Below, piece by piece: positions 30,060 through 38,197 of a stretch of 64,000 nucleotides of DNA. The notes beneath the pieces were generated by a model. That model was not told the origin of the DNA and made no database searches. It was given only the letters and a program-made list of their open reading frames with translations. The translations under genes were made by a program, and so were the position numbers. Position 1 is the stretch's first letter. Every line of letters starts with the position of its first letter. This stretch comes from an uncultured Pelagibacteraceae bacterium (GTDB lineage Bacteria > Pseudomonadota > Alphaproteobacteria > Pelagibacterales > Pelagibacteraceae). Location of the stretch: NCBI GenBank assembly GCA_902566785.1, contig CACFKI010000002.1:1-64000 (forward strand), written 5' to 3'.

Positions 30060-31152
30060 AATTAGTTCTTTAATTAGTGTATTAAACAAAAATAATAGTA
30101 ATTTTTTTACTGGTGTTCCTGATAGTGTGCTCAAAGAACTTTCATTTGAATTACAAAGTAAAAGTAAAAAAAGTCATATTATAGCATCGAATGAAGGATC
30201 TGCTGTATCAATTGGTATTGGTCATTATTTATCTACTAAAAAAATTCCATGTATTTATATGCAGAATTCTGGCTTATCAAATGCATTAAATCCTTTGATT
30301 TCTATAGCTCATCCAAAAGTTTACGCAATCCCATTAATTTTGATAATCGGATGGAGAGGATCACCAAAAATTAAAGATGAACCACAACACAATGTGAAGG
30401 GTAAAATTACAGAAAAGCTTCTTAAGCTTTTGAATATCAAATATACAATTATTAGAAGCTATAAAGATCTAAAAAAATTTGATAAACAAATAAAAAACGC
30501 AAAAAAAAATAAATCTATCGTAGCTTGTTTAATCGAAAAGGACACTTTAGAAAAAAATAATAAAAAAATTAACAAAAAAGATTTTTTTAAAGTTGATAAA
30601 GAAAATTTTTTTAAAGTTCTGCTTGAAATTTTAGATAATAAATCAAAAATTATTTCTAGCACCGGATATAATTCTAGAGAAATAATGTATATAAGGAATA
30701 AATATCAACTTAAGAAATCCAAAGATTTTTATATGGTTGGTGGTATGGGCCACACCTCCTCTGTAGCGCTAGGATACTCATTATCAAACAATAAAAAGAC
30801 GATTTGTATTGATGGAGATGGTTCATTTTTAATGCATTTAGGCTCTATTAAAACAGCTGGTAATTTTGCAAATAAAAACTTTAAATATATATTATTAAAT
30901 AACAATACTCATGACTCAGTAGGTGGTCAAAGCACCTATGTTAAAAACATAGATCTCGAAAATTTATCTAAAAGTCTGGGGTTTAAAAGATTTTATAGAA
31001 TTAATGATAATAAAAATTTAAAGAAAAGACTTAAAAAATTTCTATCTGGGAATAGTTTAAATTTCTTAGAAGTTAAAGTCACAAATAGTAAAATTAAAAA
31101 TTTACCAAGACCCAAAAATTTGATTAATATAAAAAACCAATTTATGAAATAA
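30052..31152 (+). CDS. ppd: phosphonopyruvate decarboxylase
   Basis: This thiamine-diphosphate enzyme converts phosphonopyruvate to phosphonoacetaldehyde and CO2, which makes phosphonate synthesis irreversible. The 366-residue protein starts with FFTGVPDSVLKEL and has the catalytic-Glu region ASNEGSAVSIGIGHYL. The N-terminal half ends in a linker. The TPP-binding half contains GGMGHTSSVALGYSL and the GDG...NN motif (GDGSFLMHLGSIKTAGN, then LLNN). These are typical of Ppd rather than of other TPP decarboxylases. It overlaps the mutase by 8 bases and the dehydrogenase by one. Confidence 0.94.
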   Translation: MIKISSLISVLNKNNSNFFTGVPDSVLKELSFELQSKSKKSHIIASNEGSAVSIGIGHYLSTKKIPCIYMQNSGLSNALNPLISIAHPKVYAIPLILIIGWRGSPKIKDEPQHNVKGKITEKLLKLLNIKYTIIRSYKDLKKFDKQIKNAKKNKSIVACLIEKDTLEKNNKKINKKDFFKVDKENFFKVLLEILDNKSKIISSTGYNSREIMYIRNKYQLKKSKDFYMVGGMGHTSSVALGYSLSNNKKTICIDGDGSFLMHLGSIKTAGNFANKNFKYILLNNNTHDSVGGQSTYVKNIDLENLSKSLGFKRFYRINDNKNLKKRLKKFLSGNSLNFLEVKVTNSKIKNLPRPKNLINIKNQFMK

Positions 31153-32246
31153 TGGTCAATTCTATTGAAGATATTAAAAAATTTATTAGTGATACTAGTT
31201 TTAAAAAGATATTTATTTTATGTGGAAAAAAATCTTTTACTACCTCTGGGGCTGAAAAATTTTTTAAAAAAGATTTAAATAAGAAAGAAATAAAATTTTT
31301 TTATAAAAATTCAGATCTTCCAATTTTAGAGGAGCTTATTGAAATAATTAAAGAAATAAGAAATTTTGAACCAAGTTTAATTCTTGCGGTAGGTGGAGGT
31401 GCGGTAATTGATTATGCTAAGATAGCTAATGTTGTTGATATAAGTCCTGATTTGGCTGATTTAATTGTAAATTATTCCTACCCATTTAAAAAAAAATATA
31501 CCAAATTAGCAGTTATACCAACAACTGCTGGTTCTGGAGCTGAAGTAACTTCAAATGCAGTTATTTATGTTGATGGAATTAAACATTCTTTTGAAAGCCA
31601 ATTATTAATACCAGATAACTTTTTTTTAATTCCTGAATTTTTAATTTCTGCACCTGAAAAAATTAAAGCTTCAGCAGGCTTTGATGCTATTGCTCAAGCT
31701 TTAGAGTCTTTGGTTTCTAAAAAATCAAATGATCAGAGTGTTGAATACGCCTCTAAGTCATTAAGAGTATCAATAAATAGTTATATTTCTTTCTTAAATG
31801 ATCCAAGTTTAAAAAATGCAACTGAAATGGCTATTGCATCAAATTTAGCAGGTATGGCAATCAACATATCAAAAACAACTGCACCTCATGCTGTTTCATA
31901 TCCTTTTACCTCTTTATTCAATGTAAGTCATGGTCATGCTGTAGGCTTATTTTTTGAAAGATTTTTTAAATTTAATTACAAAAACAAAGATAAATCAGAA
32001 ACTTCTTTTGACTTAAAAAAAAGATTTGATTTAATATTTAATCTATTTGATGTTCAGGGTATTAATGATTTTACTTCCAAAATATCATTAATAAAAAAAC
32101 AAGCAAAATTAGAGGATAATCTTCAAACACTAAATATTAATATTAAGCAAAGCTCAGATGATATTATAAAAGGTATAAACTTATTAAGACTTGGTAATAA
32201 TCCTGTAAAAATTGGTAAAAAAGATATTATTAATATTATTTCGTAA
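31152..32246 (+). CDS. iron-type alcohol dehydrogenase, predicted phosphonoacetaldehyde reductase
   Basis: The 364-residue protein belongs to the Fe-dependent (group III) alcohol dehydrogenases. The nucleotide-binding ILAVGGGAVIDYAKIA is followed by PTTAGSGAEVTSNAV and the metal-ligand regions GFDAIAQALESLVS and FNVSHGHAVGLFFE. In phosphonate clusters this family reduces phosphonoacetaldehyde to 2-hydroxyethylphosphonate, the substrate of MPnS. Position directly after ppd supports that role. It is the last gene of the plus-strand operon and converges on the lipid kinase gene, with 3 bases between stop codons. Confidence 0.88.
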   Translation: MVNSIEDIKKFISDTSFKKIFILCGKKSFTTSGAEKFFKKDLNKKEIKFFYKNSDLPILEELIEIIKEIRNFEPSLILAVGGGAVIDYAKIANVVDISPDLADLIVNYSYPFKKKYTKLAVIPTTAGSGAEVTSNAVIYVDGIKHSFESQLLIPDNFFLIPEFLISAPEKIKASAGFDAIAQALESLVSKKSNDQSVEYASKSLRVSINSYISFLNDPSLKNATEMAIASNLAGMAINISKTTAPHAVSYPFTSLFNVSHGHAVGLFFERFFKFNYKNKDKSETSFDLKKRFDLIFNLFDVQGINDFTSKISLIKKQAKLEDNLQTLNINIKQSSDDIIKGINLLRLGNNPVKIGKKDIINIIS

Positions 32247-32249
32247 TAA

Positions 32250-33134
32250 TTATTTCACAAGAAAATTCACTTTTTTATTTGTTAGATTTAAATGGATTTT
32301 TTTATATGAACCAAAATTATCCCCATCAATTTGAACGGGTATTAAATCATTTCTATCAATAGTGATGTTTTGTGAATAAGTAGTAATAACATTTTTGTTT
32401 TTACTTAAGTCGCCATTAATAATAATTAAAAATATAGAATATAACAAATTGATCCTAGTTAAATCCTTAAATATATAGGTGACTAATTTATTTTCAAAAA
32501 TATTTGTTTTATTTATTTTATGATGACCGGCGTAATATTTTGTATTTAAGGATAATATCCAGTCTGCTTGATAAAATTGCCCATCAAAATTAACATTTAA
32601 TTTTTTATTATCCATAAATAAGAAATGTTGAAAACCCTTGATACCAAATATAATTTTACCAAGAATCTTTTTTATTTTTGAATTAATTGAATGAACAATT
32701 TTTGCATCCCATCCTATACCGGCCATTAAAAAGAAATAATTTTCGTTAATTTTTACAAGATTAGAGGATTTATAATTGTTAGAAACTAACACATTTACTA
32801 TATCATCAACTTTTTTATTCATTGATAATTCAGCCTGAAGTAAATTTGCAGTCCCAGCAGGTATATAACCTAAGGCAAAATCATCTTTAAAATTAAAATT
32901 ATTTTTTATTAATTGATTAATCGCAAAAGAAACGGATCCATCTCCACCAGCTACTATTAGTCGATCATAATTTTTTTGGTTAAAATCTTTAAAAATCTTT
33001 TTTGCTTGGTTTATTGTTTTAGTCTCAAAGTAGTCTACAGAATTGTTTTCTTTTAACTTAGATAAAACTCTATTTATGAACTTTGATTTTCTTCCTGAAG
33101 AAGAGCTTAGATTGTAAATCATACAATATAACAT
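32250..33134 (-). CDS. diacylglycerol kinase-family lipid kinase (YegS/DgkB-like)
   Basis: The 294-residue protein has the DAGK catalytic core. The nucleotide-binding GGDGSVSFAINQL lies at about residues 63-75 (family GGDGT), followed by LGYIPAGTANLLQAELSM. Such enzymes phosphorylate diacylglycerol or related lipids at the inner membrane. It is divergent from the plcP-like gene across a 98-base gap. That gap holds two opposed Pho-box-like repeats, one oriented toward this gene. A second start at Met5 (33122) is possible. Whether it returns diacylglycerol to phosphatidate or acts on another lipid is open. Confidence 0.85.
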   Translation of the reverse strand: MLYCMIYNLSSSSGRKSKFINRVLSKLKENNSVDYFETKTINQAKKIFKDFNQKNYDRLIVAGGDGSVSFAINQLIKNNFNFKDDFALGYIPAGTANLLQAELSMNKKVDDIVNVLVSNNYKSSNLVKINENYFFLMAGIGWDAKIVHSINSKIKKILGKIIFGIKGFQHFLFMDNKKLNVNFDGQFYQADWILSLNTKYYAGHHKINKTNIFENKLVTYIFKDLTRINLLYSIFLIIINGDLSKNKNVITTYSQNITIDRNDLIPVQIDGDNFGSYKKIHLNLTNKKVNFLVK

Positions 33135-33153
33135 AATTAATCCTTAAAAAATT

Positions 33154-33171
33154 TTTAACAAATTTGTAACA
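33154..33171 (+). promoter_or_regulatory. Pho box upstream of the plcP-like gene
   Basis: TTTAACA (33154-33160), AATT, and TGTAACA (33165-33171) form two direct 7-bp half-sites at an 11-bp period, the geometry of PhoB sites. The box ends 61 bases before the plcP-like start. The same two half-sites occur upstream of pstS in this window. Confidence 0.75.
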
Positions 33172-33200
33172 TTCAAATGAGATAACATTTAAATGATTCG

Positions 33201-33218
33201 TGTTACAGTTGTGTTAAA
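33201..33218 (-). promoter_or_regulatory. Pho box facing the lipid kinase gene
   Basis: Read on the minus strand this is TTTAACA-CAAC-TGTAACA, the same two half-sites and spacing as the plus-strand box 30 bases away, in the opposite orientation. It ends 66 bases before the lipid kinase start. It suggests that both divergent genes are phosphate-starvation genes. Confidence 0.72.
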
Positions 33219-33232
33219 AAATGATTTTTTAA

Positions 33233-34045
33233 ATGCCTAATATACTTAAATACAAAAGTATATTTATTTCTGATGTGCATTTAGGCACCAAAGGTTGTCA
33301 GGCAAATAAACTTTTAGAGTTTTTTAAAAACTCAAGATCTGAAAATCTCTATTTAGTTGGTGATATTATAGATATTTGGGAAATGCAAAAAAGTTTTTAT
33401 TGGCCACAGGAACATAATGATGTAATTCAAAAAATTTTAAGAAAAGCAAGACATGGTACTAAAGTTTTCTACATTATGGGTAACCATGACGAAATGTTAA
33501 GAAAATTTATTCCAATGCATTTTGGTGACATTCGAATGGTTAATAGAGTTATTCATGAAACAAATACTGGAAAAAAATATCTAGTCGTTCACGGTGATGC
33601 TTGGGATGGTGTTATGAAATATGCTAAATGGTTATCTAAACTTGGATCAATAGCCTATAATTTATTGTTAAAATTAAATTTAATAATTAATTTTTTTAGA
33701 AGATTAAGAGGAAAAGGATATTGGTCTCTTGCAAAATTTTTAAAGTATAAAGTCAAAAACGCAGTCAAATATATTGGAGAATATGAAAAAACAGTCTCAG
33801 ATTATGCAAAAAGAAAAAAATTTGATGGAATTATTTGTGGCCACATCCATCATGCTGAAGATAGAGATTTTAATGGGGTTAATTATTTAAATTGTGGAGA
33901 CTGGGTAGAGTCTTGCACAGCATTAGCCGAAAATTATGACGGTAGTTTTGAAATATTATATTGGGACAAAATAAGAAAACAATATTTAGAACCTAAAGAA
34001 ATAATTAAACCAATTAAAACTGAAGACTTAAAAAAAGCTTCATAG
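33233..34045 (+). CDS. plcP: PlcP-like metallophosphoesterase (phospholipase C)
   Basis: The 270-residue protein is a calcineurin-like phosphoesterase. All metal-binding blocks are present: FISDVHLG, YLVGDIIDIWE, IMGNHDEML, VVHGDAWDG and CGHIHHAED. It resembles LpxH-type hydrolases. Its place before a glycosyltransferase and its Pho box favour PlcP, which removes phosphate head groups from phospholipids during phosphate starvation and leaves diacylglycerol. This gene pair is known for lipid remodelling in marine bacteria including SAR11. The LpxH-like alternative (UDP-diacylglucosamine hydrolase) cannot be excluded by motif alone. Confidence 0.85.
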   Translation: MPNILKYKSIFISDVHLGTKGCQANKLLEFFKNSRSENLYLVGDIIDIWEMQKSFYWPQEHNDVIQKILRKARHGTKVFYIMGNHDEMLRKFIPMHFGDIRMVNRVIHETNTGKKYLVVHGDAWDGVMKYAKWLSKLGSIAYNLLLKLNLIINFFRRLRGKGYWSLAKFLKYKVKNAVKYIGEYEKTVSDYAKRKKFDGIICGHIHHAEDRDFNGVNYLNCGDWVESCTALAENYDGSFEILYWDKIRKQYLEPKEIIKPIKTEDLKKAS

Positions 34046-34048
34046 TTA

Positions 34049-35056
34049 ATGAAAATTTTAATCGCTACAGATGCATATTTTCCACAAGTAAATGGTGTCG
34101 TAAGAACCTTACATGAAACAGGCAACGTATTAAAAGAACAAGGTCATACCATAGAATATATCACACCTGACTTATTTTTAACTATTCCGATGCCGAAATA
34201 TAATGAAATTAGATTATCTATAAATGTTTGGCCAAGAGTTGGTAACTTAATAAAGAAAATAAAACCTGATGCAATTCATATAGCTACTGAAGGTCCTATA
34301 GGAACTATGGCAAGAAGATATTGTTTAAAAAATAATCTAAAGTTTACTACCAGTTTCCATACAAGGTTTGATAAATATCTTAAACTATATTTTCCAATTA
34401 TACCTGCAAAATGGGCTGAAAAATTCTTAGCAAATTTTCATAACAAGGCTGAGAGAATTTTAGTAACAACAGAATCTATGAGAAAAGAATTAGTAGATAT
34501 AGGTATAGATAATAATAAAATGATTACTTGGACTAGAGGAGGAAATCATGGAGCTTTTAAGAGCCCGAAAAAAATTGATTTACCTCATAAAAGACCTATT
34601 TGGATTTATGTTGGAAGAGTTGCAGTTGAGAAAAATATAAGAGCTTTTCTAGAATGTGATTTAGAAGGTACAAAAATAATTATAGGAAAAGGACCCGATT
34701 TAAAAAAATTAAAAAAAGAATTCCCTAAAGACATTTTTTTAGGAGAAAAAACAAATGGTGAATTAGCATCACATTTTGCATCTTCTGATGTTTTTGTATT
34801 TCCTAGCAAAACAGATACATTTGGAATTGTAGTTTGTGAGTCATTGAATTGTGGAACTCCTGTAGCTGCATATCCTGTTCCAGGTCCTATAGATATATTT
34901 GAAGGCTCCAAAATAAATTGCTTAGATGATGATCTTAAAGTTTCAGCCCAAAAAGCTTTAAAAGTTGATAGAGAAGATTGTCTTGAATTTGCAAAAAAAT
35001 TCACTTGGGAAGAAACAGCAAAAATATTTTTTAATAACGTTTCACCAAATTATTAG
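34049..35056 (+). CDS. agt: GT4-family glycosyltransferase, predicted glycolipid synthase
   Basis: The 335-residue protein is a GT-B fold, GT4-family glycosyltransferase. The N-terminus ATDAYFPQVNGVVRTLHET is typical of diacylglycerol or mannosyl glycosyltransferases. The C-terminal donor site contains WIYVGRVAVEKNIRAFLEC, FPSKTDTFGIVVCESLNCG and PVAAYPVPGP. It starts 3 bases after plcP. Together they would replace phospholipids with phosphorus-free glycolipids, by adding sugar to the diacylglycerol that PlcP frees. The sugar donor is not evident from sequence. Confidence 0.85.
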   Translation: MKILIATDAYFPQVNGVVRTLHETGNVLKEQGHTIEYITPDLFLTIPMPKYNEIRLSINVWPRVGNLIKKIKPDAIHIATEGPIGTMARRYCLKNNLKFTTSFHTRFDKYLKLYFPIIPAKWAEKFLANFHNKAERILVTTESMRKELVDIGIDNNKMITWTRGGNHGAFKSPKKIDLPHKRPIWIYVGRVAVEKNIRAFLECDLEGTKIIIGKGPDLKKLKKEFPKDIFLGEKTNGELASHFASSDVFVFPSKTDTFGIVVCESLNCGTPVAAYPVPGPIDIFEGSKINCLDDDLKVSAQKALKVDREDCLEFAKKFTWEETAKIFFNNVSPNY

Positions 35057-35120
35057 ATAATTTTTCTTAATTTGTTTGCATTAAAAAGTTTAATGATGCA
35101 AAATTAACCTATCTAAATTT

Positions 35121-36266
35121 ATGGAATATTTTGTCATTCTACTTATAGTTGTTATAATTTATCTTCTATATTTACTTAATCAAAAAAAAAACAAACCAAT
35201 AAATACCGCCACAATAATCAATAAAAGAGAAGAAAAAACTAAAAGAGTAATTATTGATGAACTTGAGGATCAGTTTTTTGCATTAGATAAATTTAATATA
35301 ATTAAATATGCTAATCCAAGTGCATTAAAAAGATTTGGAAGTAGTTTAATTGATAAAAATATATCTTCTGTAATTCGAAAACCAGAATTAATAGAAAATA
35401 TTGAAAAAGCTATCGTTGAAAATAAAACAAAAAACATTGATATTGAAATAGACCTCCCATCATATCAATTTTATAAAATTTATATTATTCCTGGCCCAAC
35501 TCATTTATTTACTGAACCAGACTCTGTTGTGTTATTTTTAAAAGATTTTACTGAAATTACAAAAGCACAAAAATTTAAAACTGATTTTGTCGCTAATGTA
35601 AGCCACGAATTAAGAACACCTTTAATGGCGATAAAAGGATCTTTAGAAACTATTGAAGGTCCAGCGTCTGATGACGAAAAGGCTAAAAAAAAATTTATGA
35701 AAATAATGACTGATCAATCAAATAGAATGGAAAATTTAATTAATGATCTTTTAATACTCACAAGAATTGAATTAGAAGAACACATAAGGCCAAACTCTTC
35801 AGTTGATATAAATGATCTTTTCAAAACAATCATCAGCAATTTTGAGGTTGTTTTAAAAAAAAAGAAATTAAATATTAATTTATCTCTCGCAAATCCAACA
35901 ATTGTTATTGGAGATGAAAAAAAATTACAAACTGTTTTTTCTAATCTTTTAGATAACGCAATTAAATATTCAAATGAAAACAAGTCTATTTTTATATCAA
36001 GCAAAATTAGCGATGGTAAATTGTTAGAAAAAAGTTTTATGATCAGTATTAAAGACGAAGGTGTTGGTATTCCTCAACGATATATTTCTAGAATTACAGA
36101 AAGATTTTTTAGAGTAGATTTTGAACAAAGTAATAAGGTTGGTGGAACTGGTTTAGGATTAGCTATTGTTAAACATATAGTTACTCAACATCGTGGACAC
36201 TATGAGATTCTAAGTGAGGAAAACCAAGGAACTGAAATTCAAATTTATTTACCAACGAAAACTTAA
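35121..36266 (+). CDS. phoR: phosphate regulon sensor histidine kinase PhoR
   Basis: PhoR phosphorylates PhoB when phosphate is scarce. The 381-residue protein has one N-terminal membrane segment (about 2-16), a PAS-like domain (about 45-145), and a dimerisation domain with His162 in FVANVSHELRTPLMAIKG. The ATPase domain has NLLDNAIKYS, DEGVGIP and GGTGLGLAIVKH. The partner phoB lies 6 kb downstream, with pstSCAB-phoU in between. The large extracytoplasmic loop of some kinases is absent, as is normal for PhoR. Confidence 0.93.
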   Translation: MEYFVILLIVVIIYLLYLLNQKKNKPINTATIINKREEKTKRVIIDELEDQFFALDKFNIIKYANPSALKRFGSSLIDKNISSVIRKPELIENIEKAIVENKTKNIDIEIDLPSYQFYKIYIIPGPTHLFTEPDSVVLFLKDFTEITKAQKFKTDFVANVSHELRTPLMAIKGSLETIEGPASDDEKAKKKFMKIMTDQSNRMENLINDLLILTRIELEEHIRPNSSVDINDLFKTIISNFEVVLKKKKLNINLSLANPTIVIGDEKKLQTVFSNLLDNAIKYSNENKSIFISSKISDGKLLEKSFMISIKDEGVGIPQRYISRITERFFRVDFEQSNKVGGTGLGLAIVKHIVTQHRGHYEILSEENQGTEIQIYLPTKT

Positions 36267-36306
36267 ATTTAAAAAGTATTATATTGTAATAGTTTTAGAA
36301 GGTTTT

Positions 36307-36324
36307 TTTAACAATTCTTTACTT
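36307..36324 (+). promoter_or_regulatory. possible weak Pho box before the secreted unknown protein
   Basis: TTTAACA (36307-36313), ATTC, and TTTACTT (36318-36324) keep the 11-bp period and match the first half-site exactly but the second only in part. It ends 32 bases before the start codon. The match is weak and could be chance in AT-rich DNA. Confidence 0.35.
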
Positions 36325-36356
36325 GATTAATGTTAATCTTTTAATTAATTTTTTAT

Positions 36357-36965
36357 ATGGTTAAAATATTCAATAATATTTTGATTTTTGCTTTTGTGTT
36401 AAGCTCTATAACAACAAGTGTTTTTTCTAAAGATATCACAACATTATTAAGAAATCAGCAACTTACAGTTTTTGATATTGGAATTTTTAGATTAGAAGCA
36501 GATTTAAAAACCTCATTTCCTTCTATAAAAGATCATTTAGAAGTTACTGAAGCTGAATATTATACAGACGTAGTTACCTCGTATTCTAAAAATTCAATTG
36601 ATTTAATTGTTTCTGTTCCTATGAATGAAAATCTCAAGAAGGAAAATTATTTTTCAGATTCTTTTAGATGTAGGAATATTTTTAATTCTGTAAGAGATTT
36701 TTTATTGAGGAATGAAAATTTGAGTAATTACAGATATACTATGGCTACAAGTTATTTAACCTCTATATTTTCAACCCCAAGTTCATGGCCTAGCTGGAGA
36801 TATGATGAAGAAATTAGAGAAGAATTAGTAAACTTAGTAAAATTAGAAATAACTTTACGTCCAAGCAATGAACTCGCTCTTAGTGAACAGGTAAACCCTG
36901 TTTCATGTATCGGTGGCCTAGAAACTGATATTGATCAGTTAATTATATCAAAAAAATACAACTAA
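36357..36965 (+). CDS. secreted protein of unknown function in the pho-pst locus
   Basis: I do not recognise this 202-residue protein. It has a clear Sec signal peptide (residues 1 to about 24, ending VFSKD). The mature part has no membrane segment and two cysteines, in FRCRNIF and NPVSCIGG, that could form a disulfide. Other stretches are VTEAEYYTDVVTSY and STPSSWPSWRYDEEI. It lies between phoR and pstS on the same strand, with a weak Pho-box-like repeat before it. A periplasmic role in phosphate starvation is an inference from position only. Confidence 0.75.
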   Translation: MVKIFNNILIFAFVLSSITTSVFSKDITTLLRNQQLTVFDIGIFRLEADLKTSFPSIKDHLEVTEAEYYTDVVTSYSKNSIDLIVSVPMNENLKKENYFSDSFRCRNIFNSVRDFLLRNENLSNYRYTMATSYLTSIFSTPSSWPSWRYDEEIREELVNLVKLEITLRPSNELALSEQVNPVSCIGGLETDIDQLIISKKYN

Positions 36966-36976
36966 AAAGTTACCTT

Positions 36977-37005
36977 TTTAACAAAAGTGTAACAATTCTG
37001 TAATA
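36977..37005 (+). promoter_or_regulatory. triple-repeat Pho box upstream of pstS
   Basis: Three 7-bp half-sites follow each other at an exact 11-bp period: TTTAACA (36977-36983), TGTAACA (36988-36994) and TGTAATA (36999-37005). The spacers are AAAG and ATTC. The array ends 69 bases before the pstS start. This is the expected form of a strong PhoB site and defines the local consensus used for the other boxes. Confidence 0.85.
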
Positions 37006-37074
37006 TTAAAGATTCAATAAATTTATACGAGTCAGTCATCTTTTAATTAATAAATAACGAAAGGATTAAAGATA

Positions 37075-38106
37075 ATGAAAAAACTAACTATAGTAATTGC
37101 TTCTTTAGTTGCGCTTTCAATTGCAACTGTTGCTCAAGCAAGAGATCAAATTAAGATAGTTGGTTCTTCTACGGTATTCCCTTATGCAACAGTTGTTGCT
37201 GAAAGATTTGGTAGTACAGGTTTTAAAACTCCTGTAATCGAGTCTACTGGTACTGGTGGTGGAGCTAAACTATTCTGTGCTGGTGTAGGTGAACAACATC
37301 CAGATATTACAAACGCATCAAGAGCTATGAAAGATAAAGAAAAAGCTCTATGTAAGAAAAATGGTGTAAATGAAATCGTTGAGATCGTAATTGGTAACGA
37401 TGGTATTACATTAGCTTACAGCAAAGATGCAAAACCAGTAAACTTTACTAAAGAACAATTATATTTAGCACTAGCTGCTCATACGGTTGTTGATGGTAAA
37501 TTAGTTCCAAATATTTATAAAACTTGGGACCAAATTGACCCTAGCTTACCAAAACAAAAAATTTCAGTGATGATCCCACCAGGAACATCAGGAACTAGAG
37601 ATGCTTGGAATTCTTTAGTGATGAAAAAAGGTATGACTAAAGAAGCTAAAGCTCTTTATAAAGCTGGTTTTGAAGCTGGAAATAAAAAATACAAAAAACC
37701 TCAAAAACTTTACAGAGAAGATGGTGCTGCTATTGAAGTAGGAGAAAACGATAGTTTAATCATCCAAAAGCTAACTCAAGATAAAGATATGTTCGGTTTC
37801 TTTGGTTTCAGTTATTTCCTAGCTGCTAAAGATAAATTGCAAGCAGCAAGTATTGATGGTGGACAGCCTTCACTTGAATCAATTCAAGATTACAGTTATG
37901 CAGTTGCTAGACCACTATTCTTTTACGTGAAAAAAGCTCACGTTGGTGTGATCCCTGGTTTGCATGAATTTGTAAAAGAGTTCACTACAACTAAAGCGAT
38001 AGGTAAAAGTGGTTATTTAGCTGATATTGGTTTAGTACCATTAGATAAAAAGTTATACAGAACAACTAGAACTAATGCGAAAGATCTAGTTGCTATGGGT
38101 AATTAA
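37075..38106 (+). CDS. pstS: phosphate ABC transporter, periplasmic phosphate-binding protein
   Basis: PstS captures phosphate in the periplasm for the PstCAB transporter. The 343-residue protein has a signal peptide ending in AQA at about residue 22. The phosphate-binding region starts with IKIVGSSTVFPYATVVAERF. GTGGGAKLFC follows, and then IPPGTSGTRDAWNSLV, which supplies ligands for phosphate. A triple Pho box lies upstream and a strong terminator lies downstream, so it is probably the most highly expressed gene of the pst set. An AAAGGA ribosome site precedes the ATG. Confidence 0.96.
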   Translation: MKKLTIVIASLVALSIATVAQARDQIKIVGSSTVFPYATVVAERFGSTGFKTPVIESTGTGGGAKLFCAGVGEQHPDITNASRAMKDKEKALCKKNGVNEIVEIVIGNDGITLAYSKDAKPVNFTKEQLYLALAAHTVVDGKLVPNIYKTWDQIDPSLPKQKISVMIPPGTSGTRDAWNSLVMKKGMTKEAKALYKAGFEAGNKKYKKPQKLYREDGAAIEVGENDSLIIQKLTQDKDMFGFFGFSYFLAAKDKLQAASIDGGQPSLESIQDYSYAVARPLFFYVKKAHVGVIPGLHEFVKEFTTTKAIGKSGYLADIGLVPLDKKLYRTTRTNAKDLVAMGN

Positions 38107-38130
38107 TTATTCCTCTGTTAACAAATGATT

Positions 38131-38162
38131 AAAAAGGGGGTCTTTTTAGACCCCTTTTTTTT
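38131..38162 (+). terminator. intrinsic terminator between pstS and pstC
   Basis: AAAGGGGGTCT and AGACCCCTTT pair around a short T-rich loop and are followed by a run of T. The hairpin lies 24 bases after the pstS stop. As with aapJ, it would end most transcripts after the binding-protein gene and lower expression of the permease genes. Confidence 0.9.
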
Positions 38163-38197
38163 AAATTAAGAGTACAGTCCTCAATAAAGGAGATTCT

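Noticed and set aside
26953..32246. Phosphonate cluster as a recent mobile element
   Set aside because: No transposase, integrase, flanking direct repeat or tRNA edge is seen, and base and codon use look like the neighbours. It may still be variable between strains.
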